A stretch of 64,000 nucleotides of DNA from Dolomedes plantarius. Taxonomy: Eukaryota > Arthropoda > Arachnida > Araneae > Dolomedidae. The stretch covers positions 91,119,233 through 91,183,232 of the forward strand of contig OU015498.1 of assembly GCA_907164885.2 (NCBI GenBank), written 5' to 3'. Numbering within the stretch: the first letter of the stretch is position 1; each line of letters starts with the position of its first letter. The notes below the pieces were generated by a model. It searched no databases, was not told where the DNA came from, and saw only the letters and a list, made by a program, of their open reading frames with translations. Of the stretch, positions 1 through 12,172 are shown in pieces. A program made the position numbers and the translations under genes.

Positions 1-73
1 TACAACACGATTACCTATAACGCGATTTCATGCAACACGTACCATATTAATCGCGTTATATGGGAGTCTACTG
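1..73. mobile_element. Right end of a pogo/Tigger-like DNA transposon, cut by the window edge
   Basis: The stretch carries repeated CACGATT/AACGCG-type subterminal motifs and ends in a terminal inverted repeat reading ATGGGAGTCTACTG, followed by the dinucleotide TA. TA targets and ends starting CAGTAG.. or CAGGTAG.. are typical of pogo/Tigger elements. A complete relative with the same style of repeated AACACGG motifs lies at 60206-61056. The left part is outside the window, so size and coding content are unknown. Confidence 0.6.
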
Positions 74-513
74 TAATCGGGTTTAAGGAACGTTATTTTT
101 TTAAAAGTGGCGACATAGTGGTTGGTCATTCTAAGCTTGATTAACTGCTCTGCCACTAAGAAATTTTCAATTATCTAACCATTAAAACTTACGATTCGAT
201 TTTTAAACATATATGTACGCCTAAAAAAAATTTGACAAAATACTTTTAATTGCATATAAATAATACTAAAGGAATTTTAACAATCATTTCAAGTCTTACA
301 CATCAATAAAAATAATTGAACTAATAGTACAACATTTTAAATCCATTATTTTTGTAAGAAAAGGTCGATTATTCAATAATAATAATAATAAAAATAATAA
401 TTTTAAAAAATAATTAAATTTTTTTAAAAAAATTGAAAACTTGAGGTTCTTAGATGATAAAAATATGGAGGCGAAGCCCCTTTTCAGCAGTTAAAACTAA
501 GTTGATAATTTAA
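74..513. other. AT-rich unique sequence
   Basis: No gene or repeat is seen apart from short A/T runs and an AAT-rich patch near 378-400. The stretch ends at the TTAA target of the next MITE. Confidence 0.5.
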
Positions 514-928
514 GGCTGCTGTATACTAACCCTATTGGATTCGCTCACCTCAATGTTAGCCTATGGAGAAAAATTAGTCAACTATTTAACACTACATAAA
601 TGCTGATAATCCAATAAAAATGATATTTTCAGATAGCTCGAACTTTTCTGCACCTTGCAACAGGATTCATTCTATATATTTCGTCCATCAAAGGAATTTA
701 TGAGCGTTTAAAATACACTGTACCAGAATTTTTTCCCGGAATCATTTAAATTTTAAAATATTTTTTGCATTAAAAAAAAAGCCACAAGGTGCAAAATTTC
801 TTTCTCTAATACAGTGTACAATATTCTAAAAAAAAATCTTTAAATCCAAGTCGGCAATCCTTGGACAGATTTTCTACATAGGTTAACATTGAGGTGAACT
901 AATTCAATAGGGTTAGTACACAGCAGCC
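514..928 (-). mobile_element. MITE family A, complete copy 1 (TTAA target)
   Basis: This 415-bp element is flanked by TTAA on both sides (510-513 and 929-932). Both ends are inverted copies of GGCTGCTGTATACTAACC, followed by a conserved segment ending near CACCTCAATGTTA. It has no coding capacity. The interior matches copies at 5612-7509, 12173-12594 and 49661-50220, which lie in the opposite orientation. TTAA targeting is the hallmark of piggyBac-type elements, but the ends do not look like classical piggyBac termini, so superfamily placement rests on the target site only. Confidence 0.85.
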
Positions 929-932
929 TTAA

Positions 933-2362
933 AGCAAATCAAATTATTTATAATAAATTGTAAACAGTATTTTTGTTTTAACGTCACCCACAAACTTCAT
1001 ACAAAAAGTATTTCTTATGAAGTCATTATGCCACAGCACCACACGATTTTTAAAAAAAATTAATTATTTATTTCTTTTAAAGATTTCAAGAGTATATTTG
1101 AAGCCGATAAAATGCTACGGAAAAAAAATCGAAAACTTACATGAAGGCGTGCTCTGGGGCGCATAGCTATGTAATAGTGTATTAAAGCAACGAAAAACTT
1201 TGACGGAAATTATAACCAAGTATTAATGAAACATGAAACGCAAAAGCAATGAGAACCATAACAAAATCAAGAAGGCCCCTTTGGATACGATACACTGTAT
1301 CTATAAGTAACATTCTAAGAAATATCGTGGAATATATCAACTTTCCTAGCATGCTAAGATCGTGAAAACACTGCATGAGCGTATTTATGAAACACAGGTA
1401 CGAAAAATGGTCACACACTCACCAGGACAACAAGAGGCGTTATTGTATTTACATAAACATGCATTGGAAAACCCAGATGAGTTTGTGTCGTGATAATACG
1501 TATTTAAGTATTACGGATGGAAAAAAACGGAAAAACTTCTACGAGGACATGAAGTTTTATTTACAATAATATGCTTAAACAGAACGACAACACGTGACCA
1601 AATGTGCTTCCAAAAGACAAAACAGATTATATAACAAATGGTCCATACCTATTTTTTAACCCTTTGAACACTAGAGTTCAATCAAACGAAAGAGGAAAAA
1701 AAACGGGAACCAGATTGATAAAACCTGTTAAGGCACAAGAAACTGTGGCGCTGAAGATTACATTATGATCAGAACTAGAAAGAAAACCGCGTTCTCTTCT
1801 CTTACAATTTACTCAACGAAATTCTCTACCGAATTTGGTCCAAATACAATTACGAAAACACAGCCATTGATGTTATCTTCCACCACTCCTTCTAAACCAG
1901 TTCCCACTAATGCAAACAACTCCGGCATGTTCTCGTTCTTTATCACGCCGAAGGAAAACGCAAAATCGAGTTCAACCGCATCATTTTAAAAATTTTCTAC
2001 ACGTAACTTGGTATGTCATGGTAATTTCAATATATACAATGTCGAACACGTGTTAATACGAATGTTACGGCACTCCAGACGCTGACACGTGACAGATAAG
2101 TGATAAACTAATTAATGACGGCTTTTGTTAATCGTTGAGATCCACTCGAATAGCGAAAGTTATGGTCAGCAGCTGTTTTGCGCTTCCCGTTTTTGATCAC
2201 TTTTTAAGTACTCATAAACTTTTAAATGTTTTAACTCGGCGTATATATTTACCGAAATTAAAACTTATTTATAAATTTGCGTGCAATTAAGAATAACAAG
2301 GTAACTACTTTTTTCCTAATGCGAAAATCGCGTAATTGTTTTGACTTTTAATGAGTCTTTTT
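933..2362. other. Unique sequence without a recognised gene
   Basis: The stretch is AT-rich, with only short ORFs. At 1765-1989 one strand has a 74-codon ORF, and the opposite strand also stays open for about 59 codons over the same bases. Neither has visible motifs or convincing splice signals. A CTTAC at 1136-1140 could be a minus-strand donor but has no supporting exon. Confidence 0.5.
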
Positions 2363-2710
2363 GGGGCCCGAGGTAGCCTAGTGATAGCGCATTGGGTTTT
2401 GAACTCGGGATGCTCAGTTCGAATCTCGGCGACGCCATTAAATGCCTTAGAGTCTAGGCCAGATATGGATACGTTAAATCTGTAGACCGAACGTCCTTCT
2501 ACGAGGTCAGTGGGTAGGAGAATGTACGATCCCCCAGATATCGTCCCAGGGGGTGCTCGGTCGAAATTGTGGTCGCACTATGGGGTGGTGTTGGTTCACC
2601 TATACGGTGCTCCTATTGAAATCAACGAACGATTCTTGCGGCTTATGTGTGAATGTCTTCAGTGACAAGTGCCCCGCAATGGCAAAAATAAGTCTATTTA
2701 AAAAAAATTA
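2363..2710 (+). mobile_element. tRNA-derived SINE, family 1
   Basis: The head reads as a decayed tRNA. An A-box-like TAGCCTAGTGATAGCGC is followed about 40 bp later by a B box, GTTCGAATCTC. A tRNA-unrelated body of about 270 bp follows, and the 3' end is a short A-run near 2700-2707. Related copies or fragments occur at 2826-3062, 22376-22712, 30170-30400, 52153-52398, 57551-57733 and 63355-64000. RNA polymerase III transcription and LINE-driven mobility are inferred from the SINE class. Confidence 0.8.
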
Positions 2711-2825
2711 ATATTAAGGGATCACTTTATTATTCTTTCCAGAGAAAAACCATTGTCTGTTTAGTCCTAAATATATTTATCTAGTAGCTATTCCAATGCA
2801 GCTGGCACGTTTGTCTTTCCAATGC

Positions 2826-3062
2826 ACAAGACAGGGTCCGACGTAGTGATAGAATCCCTGTCGGTGAATTGGTTGCCATCACAATTTAGACGCAGCAACC
2901 TCCCCACCCTCTCTGACATCATAGATGGACTTTCCAGTCTACGGATTTAACGATCTCCCATCCGGCTTAGAACACGAAAATACTTAAGGGCGTTGTCGGG
3001 ATTCGAACCGAGCACCCCCCAATCCGAAGCCCAACGCGGCCACTGGGCTACCTCATGTCCTG
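2826..3062 (-). mobile_element. tRNA-derived SINE, family 1, reverse copy
   Basis: In reverse orientation the right part carries the tRNA head (AGGTAGCCCAGTGGCCGCG, with the B box in the GTTCGAATCCCGAC context). The body then shares the GGACTTTCC and CCACCCTCTCTGAC blocks with the copy at 22376-22712. It lies head-to-tail opposed to the SINE just upstream, about 115 bp away. Confidence 0.75.
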
Positions 3063-4191
3063 CACTTTCGTCTTTCGTTTAGTCACCATGAGATTTGTTG
3101 GTTTCTTATAACGGATGAACCTATTTATTTAGTGAATCTATATAATTTGATTCCCCCCACAACAATACTTAACGTTCATAACTTTTGTATGAAAATATTA
3201 ATGAATGCAGAACAGAAGAATCAGTCAGTCATAATTAATGTAATTAAAATATTGCTGACAGTAAGACATCTAAATTAAACGTAAGAACTGACAGGCAGTA
3301 GTATTTGAATGACGTTAATGTGACCCTTTAATACAAAAATCCCCGAGAAAAACACATTTGAGCAAACTCTACTTGAATTAATCACCATAGAATAGTCTTT
3401 CTATCGAGGGTATTTGCCAGTTACCAAATTTCCACAGTATGACATTATTCCCTGATCAAAACTGATTTGCTAAATAAAAATCCGCCACTGACATCAACTA
3501 ACGGCAATGTTGCAATATGCTTTTTTCTGTTCTCTTCTACACACTTTACTCTCCTAGAAGTCGACGAGCAACGAATCGAAACAAATTGCCCGTATTCAAT
3601 CATCATAAGTAAGAGTAGGGAATACTTTAAATTCTAGCGACAACCTCGCCATTAAAAAAAAAAAAAAAAGTAATCACACACACAAAAAGAGAAAAATACA
3701 TGATTTTTGTTTATCTTTAGTTGTTAATAATAATAATAAAGCAGAGAACGCGAAGTTCTTAAAAAGTTAAAATTTCAAGGATATTTAGGGATTTTTTTTT
3801 CCACAATTTTTTTGCTAAAAGTTAGAAACTTAACAAAAACGATTGTAAATTCTAGCAACATTGAATATCCCATAATACCAGGTGACTTTTATTAGGAACT
3901 GCGTTAAGTTAAATTTTTATATGAGAGAAAAGCGAAGTGACGACTACATTTTGAGTATATTACGCGGTAGTCATGTAACCGCAGTATTATATTCGTTAAA
4001 AATAAAACAATTTTATTAAATTTATACTCGATAGTACTGCTAAGTGATTGGTATGACTGTAAGACCATAATTACTCATCTCTCAGAGAATACGTGCGCTC
4101 TAGTATCATTAAACCATATCCTTATACCACAATATAAACCAACACTGTAAGGACGTGCGAACCTATCCGTACCATGTCACAAACATGTTGA
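3063..4191. other. Unique AT-rich sequence
   Basis: The stretch contains short homopolymer runs (A13 near 3655-3668) and an ATA-rich patch near 3727-3740. No coding or known mobile sequence is recognised. Confidence 0.5.
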
Positions 4192-4365
4192 CTAATGGCC
4201 TGTTCACACTGAACCCAGAGATTTACAAGCGATTTTTAACAAATCACAATGCTAAATTAATTGACCACGTGATACGTCAAACCAATCACAGGTCATGTCA
4301 ACAATCTCGGAGCCAACGTTGTAACATTTCGCAACGCTCCGGAAGCAATGTGAACAGACCTTTAG
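4192..4365. mobile_element. Foldback MITE, CTAA-GGCCTGTTCACA family, copy 1
   Basis: The ends are inverted: CTAATGGCCTGTTCACACTG on the left and, read on the other strand, CTAAAGGTCTGTTCACATTG on the right. The element is 174 bp and noncoding. An internal block, TTCCGGAGCGTTGCGAAA on the reverse strand, resembles the element at 36015-36203, which has the same type of ends. The superfamily is not certain. Confidence 0.65.
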
Positions 4366-5607
4366 AATAGAAAACGTGCATTAGATTCGCAGTGCTGACA
4401 TGCATCGTCATGCTATCAGAAACATCCACACTTGTGTGTATGAATCGCGTCATCTTTTCATAAAAGATTCGCAGAGATAACCAACTACAAGTTAATCATG
4501 GTCGTATCGTGCTCCCTCATATGCTGACAAGGTTAATTGCACAGTCGCGCTACCCCTATAATAATGGAGTACTTGATACCAATACGGTAAAATAATACAA
4601 TTGAATAAAGGCTGTTTACAATCCAATACACTCTAAAAGGTGGAACCTCTCAAAAGAAAATACAAAAGCCACCTTGCCAATGTATAAATATATTTTGGCA
4701 ACTGCTTCAAAATGGAGCGATTTGAAACGAAAAGGAAAGTCATTACAGGGTCCGTACTTGTTGAACAAACTACACATTGAACGATTTTTAAAATAAAATT
4801 GTACACTGACCAATATACTTGCCGATTTTAAAATATTTTATGCTTTTTTTATTGATATAATTCACTTTCATATACTTTTCCCACTTTTATTCCACATTCA
4901 TTTGGGGGTAAAATTTTACCCTATTTTAGGGAATTTTTTTAAAATTTAATATTTTTCCCCCCTATAAAAATATAATTTTCTATCTTTATTTTAAAACTTC
5001 CATCTTTACTCTTTTTTATTCCCATAAAACAGGGGAAAAGGAAAAAAAGAGGTAATAAAAAAATTCCTAAAAAAGATTTTAAAAAATTCCTTTTAAAAAA
5101 TTCCTTTTTCCAACATTTTTTTTTCTGTCAGATAATTGGACATACACACTTAATTATTGAAGGAGAGGAGGAAAAAATTAAAAAGAGAAATATTTACTTT
5201 TAAAAGGATGAAAATATTTTTATTTCATTCGCCTTGATATACCTGAATGGTGGGTTACAATTCCTTTTCCTATACATAACATTTAGAATAGACGGGATGC
5301 ACATACACTAAATGAAATAATAATGGGCAAATTTTTAAACGGAAAGTCGTAAAGTTAGCTTTAGTGGCAGTGAGATTTGTAACCGTGACGCGTAATACAA
5401 ATGCAACGGTATTGGCTGGAAGCCATTTTAAATTTTTGAAAAAGCAAATACAAGTTAAGAAGGACAGAGAATGACTACGAGCCAAAATCTATACTAGCAG
5501 CGCAGTTTAGGTTAGCATGGAAGCATAAGCATATCTGCCTGTTAGTGTGAGTTTATTTTTTTTTTAATTTCCAAGAATACTTGTTTGAAAATGCATAATA
5601 TTGTGCC
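4366..5607. other. AT-rich unique sequence
   Basis: There is a self-complementary AAATTTTACCC/GGGTAAAATTTT patch near 4900-4935 and long T/A runs. No gene is recognised. Confidence 0.5.
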
Positions 5608-5798
5608 TTAAGGCTTTTGTTTACTATCCTTATTGGATTCGCTCACCTCAATGTTAGCCTATGGAGAAAATGTGTCCAAGGATTGCCGACTTGGATTTAA
5701 AGATTTTTTTTTTTTAAATTGTACTTCGTAATAGAGAAAGAAATTTTACACCTTGGAACATTTTTAAAAATGCTAATTATATTTTAAAATTTAAATTA

Positions 5799-7281
5799 CA
5801 GTGATTTCCGCTTATAAGAATCCCGTTTGTTATTACTGTTTTTGATTCTTATAAGCGGTTGATTCTTATAACCGAAATTTTGGCTTTTGGACAGGCGCAC
5901 ACACACACACCTGTATATACATATATTAGATAATTCACCATAAAATACTTTAATTTGCGTTAATTATCATTTATTAAAATTATTTTTTTATAATTTTAAA
6001 AATACAACTTAATTTTTAGACTTAAAAGTAGATACACATGATTATAGTAAGAGAAGAAAATATTTGTTCCAATATTTGTTACAACATATCTGCTTAACAG
6101 TTTTAACATCTCACTACAGGAAGGGAGCAAGAAAAAGTTTTCTATGGTAGTTTGACGTAATGAAGTTTTCAGGAGGCTGTTTATACCTCTTTCAATACTG
6201 TAGCGTACAGGTAATATGGTCTTATTTTCCCAAGCCCCCACAAGTGCTTGAAACACAGCTTCGTGTTTTTCAAGGAAAGTGTTGCTCGTTTCCACCAGTT
6301 CGGAACACGTGAGGGGATTAAAAAACGTTTTCCCACAGATGCAGCCAGTAAAGCTGTCGTCCTAACGATTCTGGAATGCAATAAAGTTACGAAGGAACTG
6401 TCACCAACGTTTGCCGACAACTTGTCTGGGAGAGAGTCGCCTGGTAGAACGCGCCCTGAGTGGACGTGTGTGTTTTCAGCTCTTTACGTTGTAAATCTAC
6501 ACGGGATTTTAATTGAATATGTTGCACTGTTTAAATGTTAATTCTTTTTGTAAATAAATTTCCTCGTTAAGTTTTTGTTTTAAAAAATTGGCCTTCGCTT
6601 TTTAATTAGGACTCTGTCTTTCTTTGTTATGGATCCCATGGTAGTAATTCTTTAGCAACGCCTCAGAGAGTTTATCAGCCTTGTCGTGACGCCACAATAC
6701 CAATAGTCTCAGACGAAGATACACCTTCTAGCTTACGTTTCACGGTTTGATAACGAGCTGAATCTACTTATGTCACGTTTGCCTAAGTGACAGTGGACAC
6801 TTCGCCGGATAATTTATGTGTTTCAGGGTCCAGGAAGCCGCAACCAGGATGTGGGAGGTGGGGAAAAGAGTCCATATCTTTGTTTGTCAGTGGAGAAAAT
6901 TGAAATCGGACCCGGACGGGTAAAGATGCCCCCGGGTCAAGTTAATAGAACAGTGTTGTGCTACAGCGTTTAAGGGGAAACTATTATGTTATGTCTAACA
7001 AAGAGAGGGATGTATTTTACGACTGTATTCCATCCCATCTTATCACTCTATCTTTAAAAAAAGTAAAGAAAGAACTTCGCGCCTTTTGAGTGTTTAAGTG
7101 GCTTTTTTTGAAAAATGAAAGGAAAGCGAAGAGTGTAAGCTGATTCTTAAAACCGGTGGATTGATTCTTTGAAGCGAAAATTTTAACATGGAAATGACCC
7201 ATTTGTTTTTGTTTTTGCGATATTGATTCTTATAAACGGTTGATTCTTATAACCACTCATCACTATAAGCGGTGGTTACTG
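5799..7281 (-). mobile_element. pogo/Tigger-like DNA transposon, decayed, nested in MITE A
   Basis: The terminal inverted repeats are CAGTGATTTCCGCTTATAAG on the left and CAGTAACCACCGCTTATAG on the right (reverse strand). They are flanked by a TA duplication. Further GATTCTTATAAGCGGTT motifs repeat inside each end. At 1483 bp it is shorter than an autonomous element. Coding remains are on the minus strand; the C-terminus is recognisable (next entry), while the N-terminal DNA-binding and catalytic regions are not. A related fragment lies at 16765-17330. Confidence 0.8.
5996..6361 (-). pseudogene. C-terminal relic of a pogo/Tigger-like transposase
   Basis: One minus-strand frame stays open from a stop just above 6361 down to 5996. 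It lies inside TA-flanked inverted repeats, which supports a transposase origin. The readable end contains LRQTTIENFF at about 6125-6160, a Q-x-x-I-x-x-F-F motif. This type of motif binds the sliding clamp PCNA, and the Drosophila pogo transposase carries one near its C-terminus. There is no starting Met and no DDE motif in this fragment, and a second frame over the same bases is also open, so the exact frame is inferred from the motif. It is certainly not functional as it stands. Confidence 0.5.
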
Positions 7282-7513
7282 TATTTGGATAAAAAAAATC
7301 TGGTATAGTGTGTTTTAAACGCTCATCAGTTCCTTTGGTAGACGAAATTTATAAAATGAATCCTTTTGAAAGGTGCAGAAAAGTTCAGACAATCTAAATA
7401 TACCATTTTTATTGAATTATCAGCATTTATGTAGCTGTAAATAATACACATTTTTTCCATAGGTTAACATTGAAGTGAACGAATCCAATAGAGTTAGTAC
7501 ACAGCAGCCTTAA

Positions 7514-9164
7514 CACAACGAGCTTAGAATAAAAGGAACAAAATGGTCAAGTCTGCACTTTCAAAGTTAACACACAAACGCACATCCGCTTACATAGGGA
7601 AATAACATTCTGTTAATATCTTCTACTGACCTACGTCAAGGAATTCAACTTATATTTTTCATCACGAAAATGGCAAACGTGAACAGAGCTTCTACGCTAA
7701 TTGAGTGTTTATTGTCCCTGTCACGTGATTTCTCCGGTCCTCTTTCACACGGCCCATGGATTTTCCCAATCAATTTTTAAAAAAAAGTAATTTTCTTACT
7801 CTAATATTGGAGGACGAGCGGCAGAGTTGAAACTTAACTACTGTTTAACTCGTCATTCCGTTTATCTGGAAGTTACGCCCCCATTCAATTTTAAATCACG
7901 AAATTTTGTTCATTAGAGTTACAACTTGGAACAACTCAACGCTAACCTGTTTCTACACTTCCAACTGTGCCCCATATCCGATATTGTACAGCAAGTTGGC
8001 TACACGTGCTGTAACGGTAATTTTAGAACCACGGGTTGTCGATATGGAGTTTCATTCATCCCTTGGCGGTAGTTTTGACGGGTTTTCTTTCATTTCCATT
8101 TTATTCCATATCACCACCCACTATGTAGCCGCAAGGATATTACTTGTAACTTCTCTTTAGAAACATTTTTAATTCATTTACTCATTTTGTGGCTGCAGAA
8201 CATGGTGATGAGTGATTAGATGAGTGAATTAAACTAGTTTTTCTAGTATGCTGATCTATAATGTAGAACCTACTACCTAATAATTCTTTCTGTCTGTGTG
8301 TGCATATTATATATGGAATAAAGTTTGTCGTTTCAACCGTTGCTATATCTTTAATGCTGACGAAGTAAAACAATTAAGTAAGGATTTAATTTCTTACTAG
8401 AAAATTTAATGCAAAAAATTCCGTTAAATTAACACCACAAGAAATCAAAGTCCAGTAAGCGCACAGGCGTGTTGAAAGATGCTGCGGATAACGTACTAGA
8501 ATATTTTTTTCTAAGAGTGTAAAGCTGGAACATAAGGTGTATGTTTTAGCGCTCATTTAAATCTAAAATACACCTGCTGTTTTCAGAGATTCCCAGATTC
8601 GATTTTATTCGCAAAACTTACCAAACTGTAGCTAGAAATAATAGATGATTTTTAACAGTGAAATTCCATAATGCAACGATCTTTCTAATGACATATAAAG
8701 TTTTCTAAAACGAACACAGATGCGAAAATAACTAATCTGATCAACAACGGTTTGACTAGGTATTAATAAATCTACGTTCGCAGAATAGAGTAAATGGTTT
8801 ATGATTTCTTTTCTGTCGCAATTCTTGCTTAAAATTTTACGCAACTACCTCATACAGCTTTCAACATGGTACGAGTAAGGAAGAAAAAGCGTATTCCAAA
8901 AGAAAGTTTGGCGATCGATGAGATAGAATGTGTTCGCAGATGAAAGAAGGCGTTCTTGGCGATGTAGGAAGTTTGGAAAGACATAGCACCTTTTCCCTAT
9001 ACAAATTTCTGACAAACCGAAAACAGCTGAGGCCATTGCTGCCAGCCACAATATCTTAGAGTGCTGGAGAAATATAAGAAAGTTAATTTATAGGCAGCCA
9101 TGGCGGAGGAGGAGAAGACAGTCCTATTTCCTATCCAAAACTAAAACTAAGTGTCTCGAAATAC

Positions 9165-9168
<4 letters not shown>
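7514..9168. other. Unique AT-rich sequence
   Basis: I see no coding region. CTTAC at 8617-8621 could be a minus-strand splice donor but lacks a convincing exon. No repeat shared with the rest of the window was noticed. Confidence 0.45.

Positions 9169-9233
<65 letters not shown>
9169..9233. repeat. (TA)n microsatellite
   Basis: About 65 bp of uninterrupted TA. Confidence 0.95.
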
Positions 9234-9235
<2 letters not shown>

Positions 9236-9601
9236 TCTCTTTTTAGCACTATGAGGTGACATTGTTTTCAAATGCGGTAAAAATCTTGTCTTTTTTTTTT
9301 TTAAACATGTTCCACGAAATTGGCAGTGACAATCACATCTGGCACCACATCGCCGTAGTTAGCGCCAGTATCATGTTCTTCATATTATTCTTGTTCATTG
9401 TTCTTCATACTCATGCTCGCAACTTAATTTCAAGCAAAATTTTATCATCGACAATAAAGTACTAATGGGTCGCAGATGTTTGACAATGGAAGAAGCTTTA
9501 CAATCGAGAGATAATTGATTAAAATACAAAAGAACGTATTAAGGAACGAGTGAACGAGTTTATAAATTTACAAGTGATTTACAATTTTATAAATTTAAAA
9601 A

Positions 9602-10039
9602 GTGAACGAGTTTCTAAATTTAAAGAAGCTGAATCAGAAAAATAATATAGAGACCGAAAAATTTAGACCATGTAGTGACAAAGAAAAGGAAAAAAAACTA
9701 CAAAATGGTTACAAAATAAATAAATATTGGAAACGAAAAAATTTAGAAAAATTTCAAGACAAAACAAAACGTTTGAAAAGAGAAAGCGATGTAAATGTTA
9801 CAGATTTGCTGCAAAAAATTACCGCCAAACTTTTTTTACAGTGTTTCGAAACACTGTTATCAACAGCGAAAGACTACTTACGAAAATGGAGAGAATTAGT
9901 ACTGCCGAATAAAAATGCCGAATTCCCGATGCTCAAAACATTGATAATTCTCTGGTTTGAAGTAAGAGAAGAAACGAATTCAAAACATTATACAACATTG
10001 ATTGCAACTATTTTTTTAAGTTCGGGGAAAATTTGTTGA
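9602..10039 (+). other. Unidentified 145-codon open frame
   Basis: A frame opening at a GTG codon runs without stops to TGA at 10037-10039. The product would be rich in Lys, Asn, Glu and Leu, with no signal peptide, clear membrane segment or known motif. By my rough estimate from base composition, a frame this long is expected about 0.1-0.2 times by chance in the window, so it is mildly notable. It has no ATG start context and no clear splice sites. It could be a decayed coding piece or chance. Confidence 0.2.
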
Positions 10040-11569
10040 GAAGTTTTAACAGCCCTCGTACGTAGTTAAATTTTGTTGCCAACAAATATTTCTGAGAGCT
10101 AGTTTATTTATTTATATACATACATATTTCTCAGCAGACGACAATTAGTACGAAATATTTAAATAATTTAATTTTTTTAAATCTTTGTATTACAGACTAA
10201 AAATTTACTAGATTATCTTCAAATGCATAATGATTAATAACGTTTGCTTTAATGCGACAAGTGACAGTTTATGAAAAGAGTCAATAATTTGCAATTTTGG
10301 CAAAATAGGAACTTCCCCAACGCTTTCAGAAATAGTCACTGACAAGAATAAAATTCTATAATCGTGCATTAGTCCCCTTCTCATACGAAACAGGAAACGT
10401 GGAAGTGAAAACTAACAAACAACACACCTAATGTGAAATAAAAGCGCACTTCATTTGCCTTTCTAATATATGCTCAGTAAAACTCCAAACAAAATACGTT
10501 CCAAAAACCAGTTTGGGGTATCGGGGAGGGAGAGGAAAAAGTGCTCTCGTTTTTGTCTCGCAGAACGCGAGATTCGGTTCACCAGTTACGGTCGAGAGAT
10601 TCTTACTCTACGCGTACTCTTTGTATGTCTGTGAGATTCACACACACACACTTTTGTACTGCTTGGAATGTAGTCCGGACGGCATTAACCCTTCCCTGAA
10701 ACACAGAGAGAGAGAAAGAAAAAAAATAAACCCCATGGTTTTAATTTGTTTTTTTATTTATTTATTTTTGATTCCGATGAACGTCTCGGTTGTGTCTAAC
10801 TTCCCATGTTACGCGGGTAGCCAAGCATATTGCAGACACGCGTTGGTGATCTTGTTTGTGTTATATAGTGAGTAGCGGGAAGAAAAAAAAAAGAAGTTTG
10901 TATGTGTGTTTATAATAATAACGAGAGCAAGTGGAAAGGCGATCTGTCTTCTTCTAATCGATTATGATGTATCGATAGCAGCTTCTGTTTGTAATTTCGT
11001 TATGGATGTGATGAATATTTATTGCAAAATTTAATCTCACGCACCCAACGCATTTTTCTTGCTTACTACGGGTAATAACAGCTGTTTCCGATGGCTTGAA
11101 CTTATCAGCTTATCAATACTTTATACTACGTTCTCTTTGTGCTTTCTTTAAAGGGCAGAAAAAAAATGCAATATATAAAACAGTCCGATTCATTTTCATG
11201 TTAGTTTTGTTCAGATGGTAATGACACTTCATAAAACAGTAACAATGCCTTAAAAAAAGATGACACACGTTAAAGATACACGAAACATAGGTCGTTTGAT
11301 TTACATTACAAAGAAACTTGACTATTGATAGACACTGAACGTAAATAGAACTATCGAATTGGGTTATGATAGAGTATTGGGGTAAAAGTGTGCTCTAATT
11401 CCAATCTCACTCACCTAAGAGAAAGAAAAAGATAAGAAAGAGTTCTACTAAAAAAATTATTAATTTTAAAAATTTCCAATTTTTATGATTCAGTTCATGA
11501 ATTCAAGATTAGCCAATACAGTGAGAAAAGCAAGGATGTTGGTAAATTATGTTATATAAGGGATTCCTT
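10040..11569. other. Unique sequence with simple repeats
   Basis: There is a short (CA)n patch near 10638-10650 and a GA-rich patch near 10703-10720. A 120-codon frame crosses 10513-10875 but begins at TTG and runs through simple repeats, so it is unlikely to be coding. Confidence 0.45.
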
Positions 11570-11795
11570 GTATAGCTATCTGGAAATTAGGTAGCCAAAA
11601 GATATCCTTTGGCCTAATTTCCAGATAGTGTCTAAAAGACGTTAAGGGACTCATATCCTTCGGCTACCGAATTTTCACCGTCTACAGGACGTTAGGGGAC
11701 AAGTAGCATTTGGCTACCTAATTTCCGTCTAAAAGACGTTATGGGGCTCTTGGCTACCCAATTTCCAGATAGCGTCTAAAAACACGATCAGGAAT
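11570..11795. repeat. Minisatellite of about 50-65 bp units with hairpin motifs
   Basis: Three to four diverged units follow one another. Each has GTCTAAAAGACGTTAAGGG (itself containing the dyad GTCT..AGAC), then ATATCCTTCGGCTACC and AATTTCC. The first unit is an inverted duplex: TCTGGAAATTAGGTAGCC near 11578 pairs with GGCCTAATTTCCAGATAG near 11612. No coding capacity and no known family recognised. Confidence 0.7.
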
Positions 11796-12172
11796 AATTA
11801 TTCCGATCAACCCTTTGATACACAAATAAATGAAACTCGATGGGACAAAAATAGCATTTAATATAACTTTTACAGTTATGTAAACTTCACAATAAAAACC
11901 AAAAATTTTACATTGCTAAATATAATTCCCCATTTCACTGAATATATGTATTTCTGTAATATTTATTTTATAGGCGCTCTGAAAACGTTATTTAACCGGC
12001 GTAAAATTGTTGCCTCAGAGACGTCAATGTTTACAAAGACATACTAAACAAATAACGTAACCCAGACTATATACGTCAAAGGGTTTAAGACTTATTTACT
12101 TTGTATCTAAACATCGCTAGTTATTATAAAGATGTGGTTATAGGAAATTATACTACAAAATACGCCACTTAA
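11796..12172. other. Unique sequence
   Basis: No gene or repeat is recognised. The stretch ends in the TTAA target of the next element. Confidence 0.45.

Larger units (their letters stand above)
5612..7509 (+). mobile_element. MITE family A copy 2, split by a nested pogo-like element
   Basis: TTAA flanks both ends (5608-5611 and 7510-7513). The MITE halves 5612-5798 and 7282-7509 together give about 413 bp, the same length as intact copy 1. The break occurs at a TA dinucleotide, duplicated at 5797-5798 and 7282-7283, where the pogo-like element inserted. The MITE insertion therefore came first. Confidence 0.85.

Noticed and set aside
1130..1180. Minus-strand splice donor candidate at CTTAC 1136-1140
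   Set aside because: The adjoining frame has a stop close by and no acceptor on the other side. Such pentamers are frequent by chance.
1765..1989. Overlapping open frames on both strands
   Set aside because: About 59 and 74 codons with no start context, motifs or splice signals. Not enough to call a gene.
2363..2440. Candidate true tRNA gene at SINE heads
   Set aside because: The cloverleaf cannot be closed, and the same head recurs joined to a common body. It is a SINE.
10513..10875. 120-codon frame
   Set aside because: It starts at TTG, passes through CA and GA simple repeats and has no motif.
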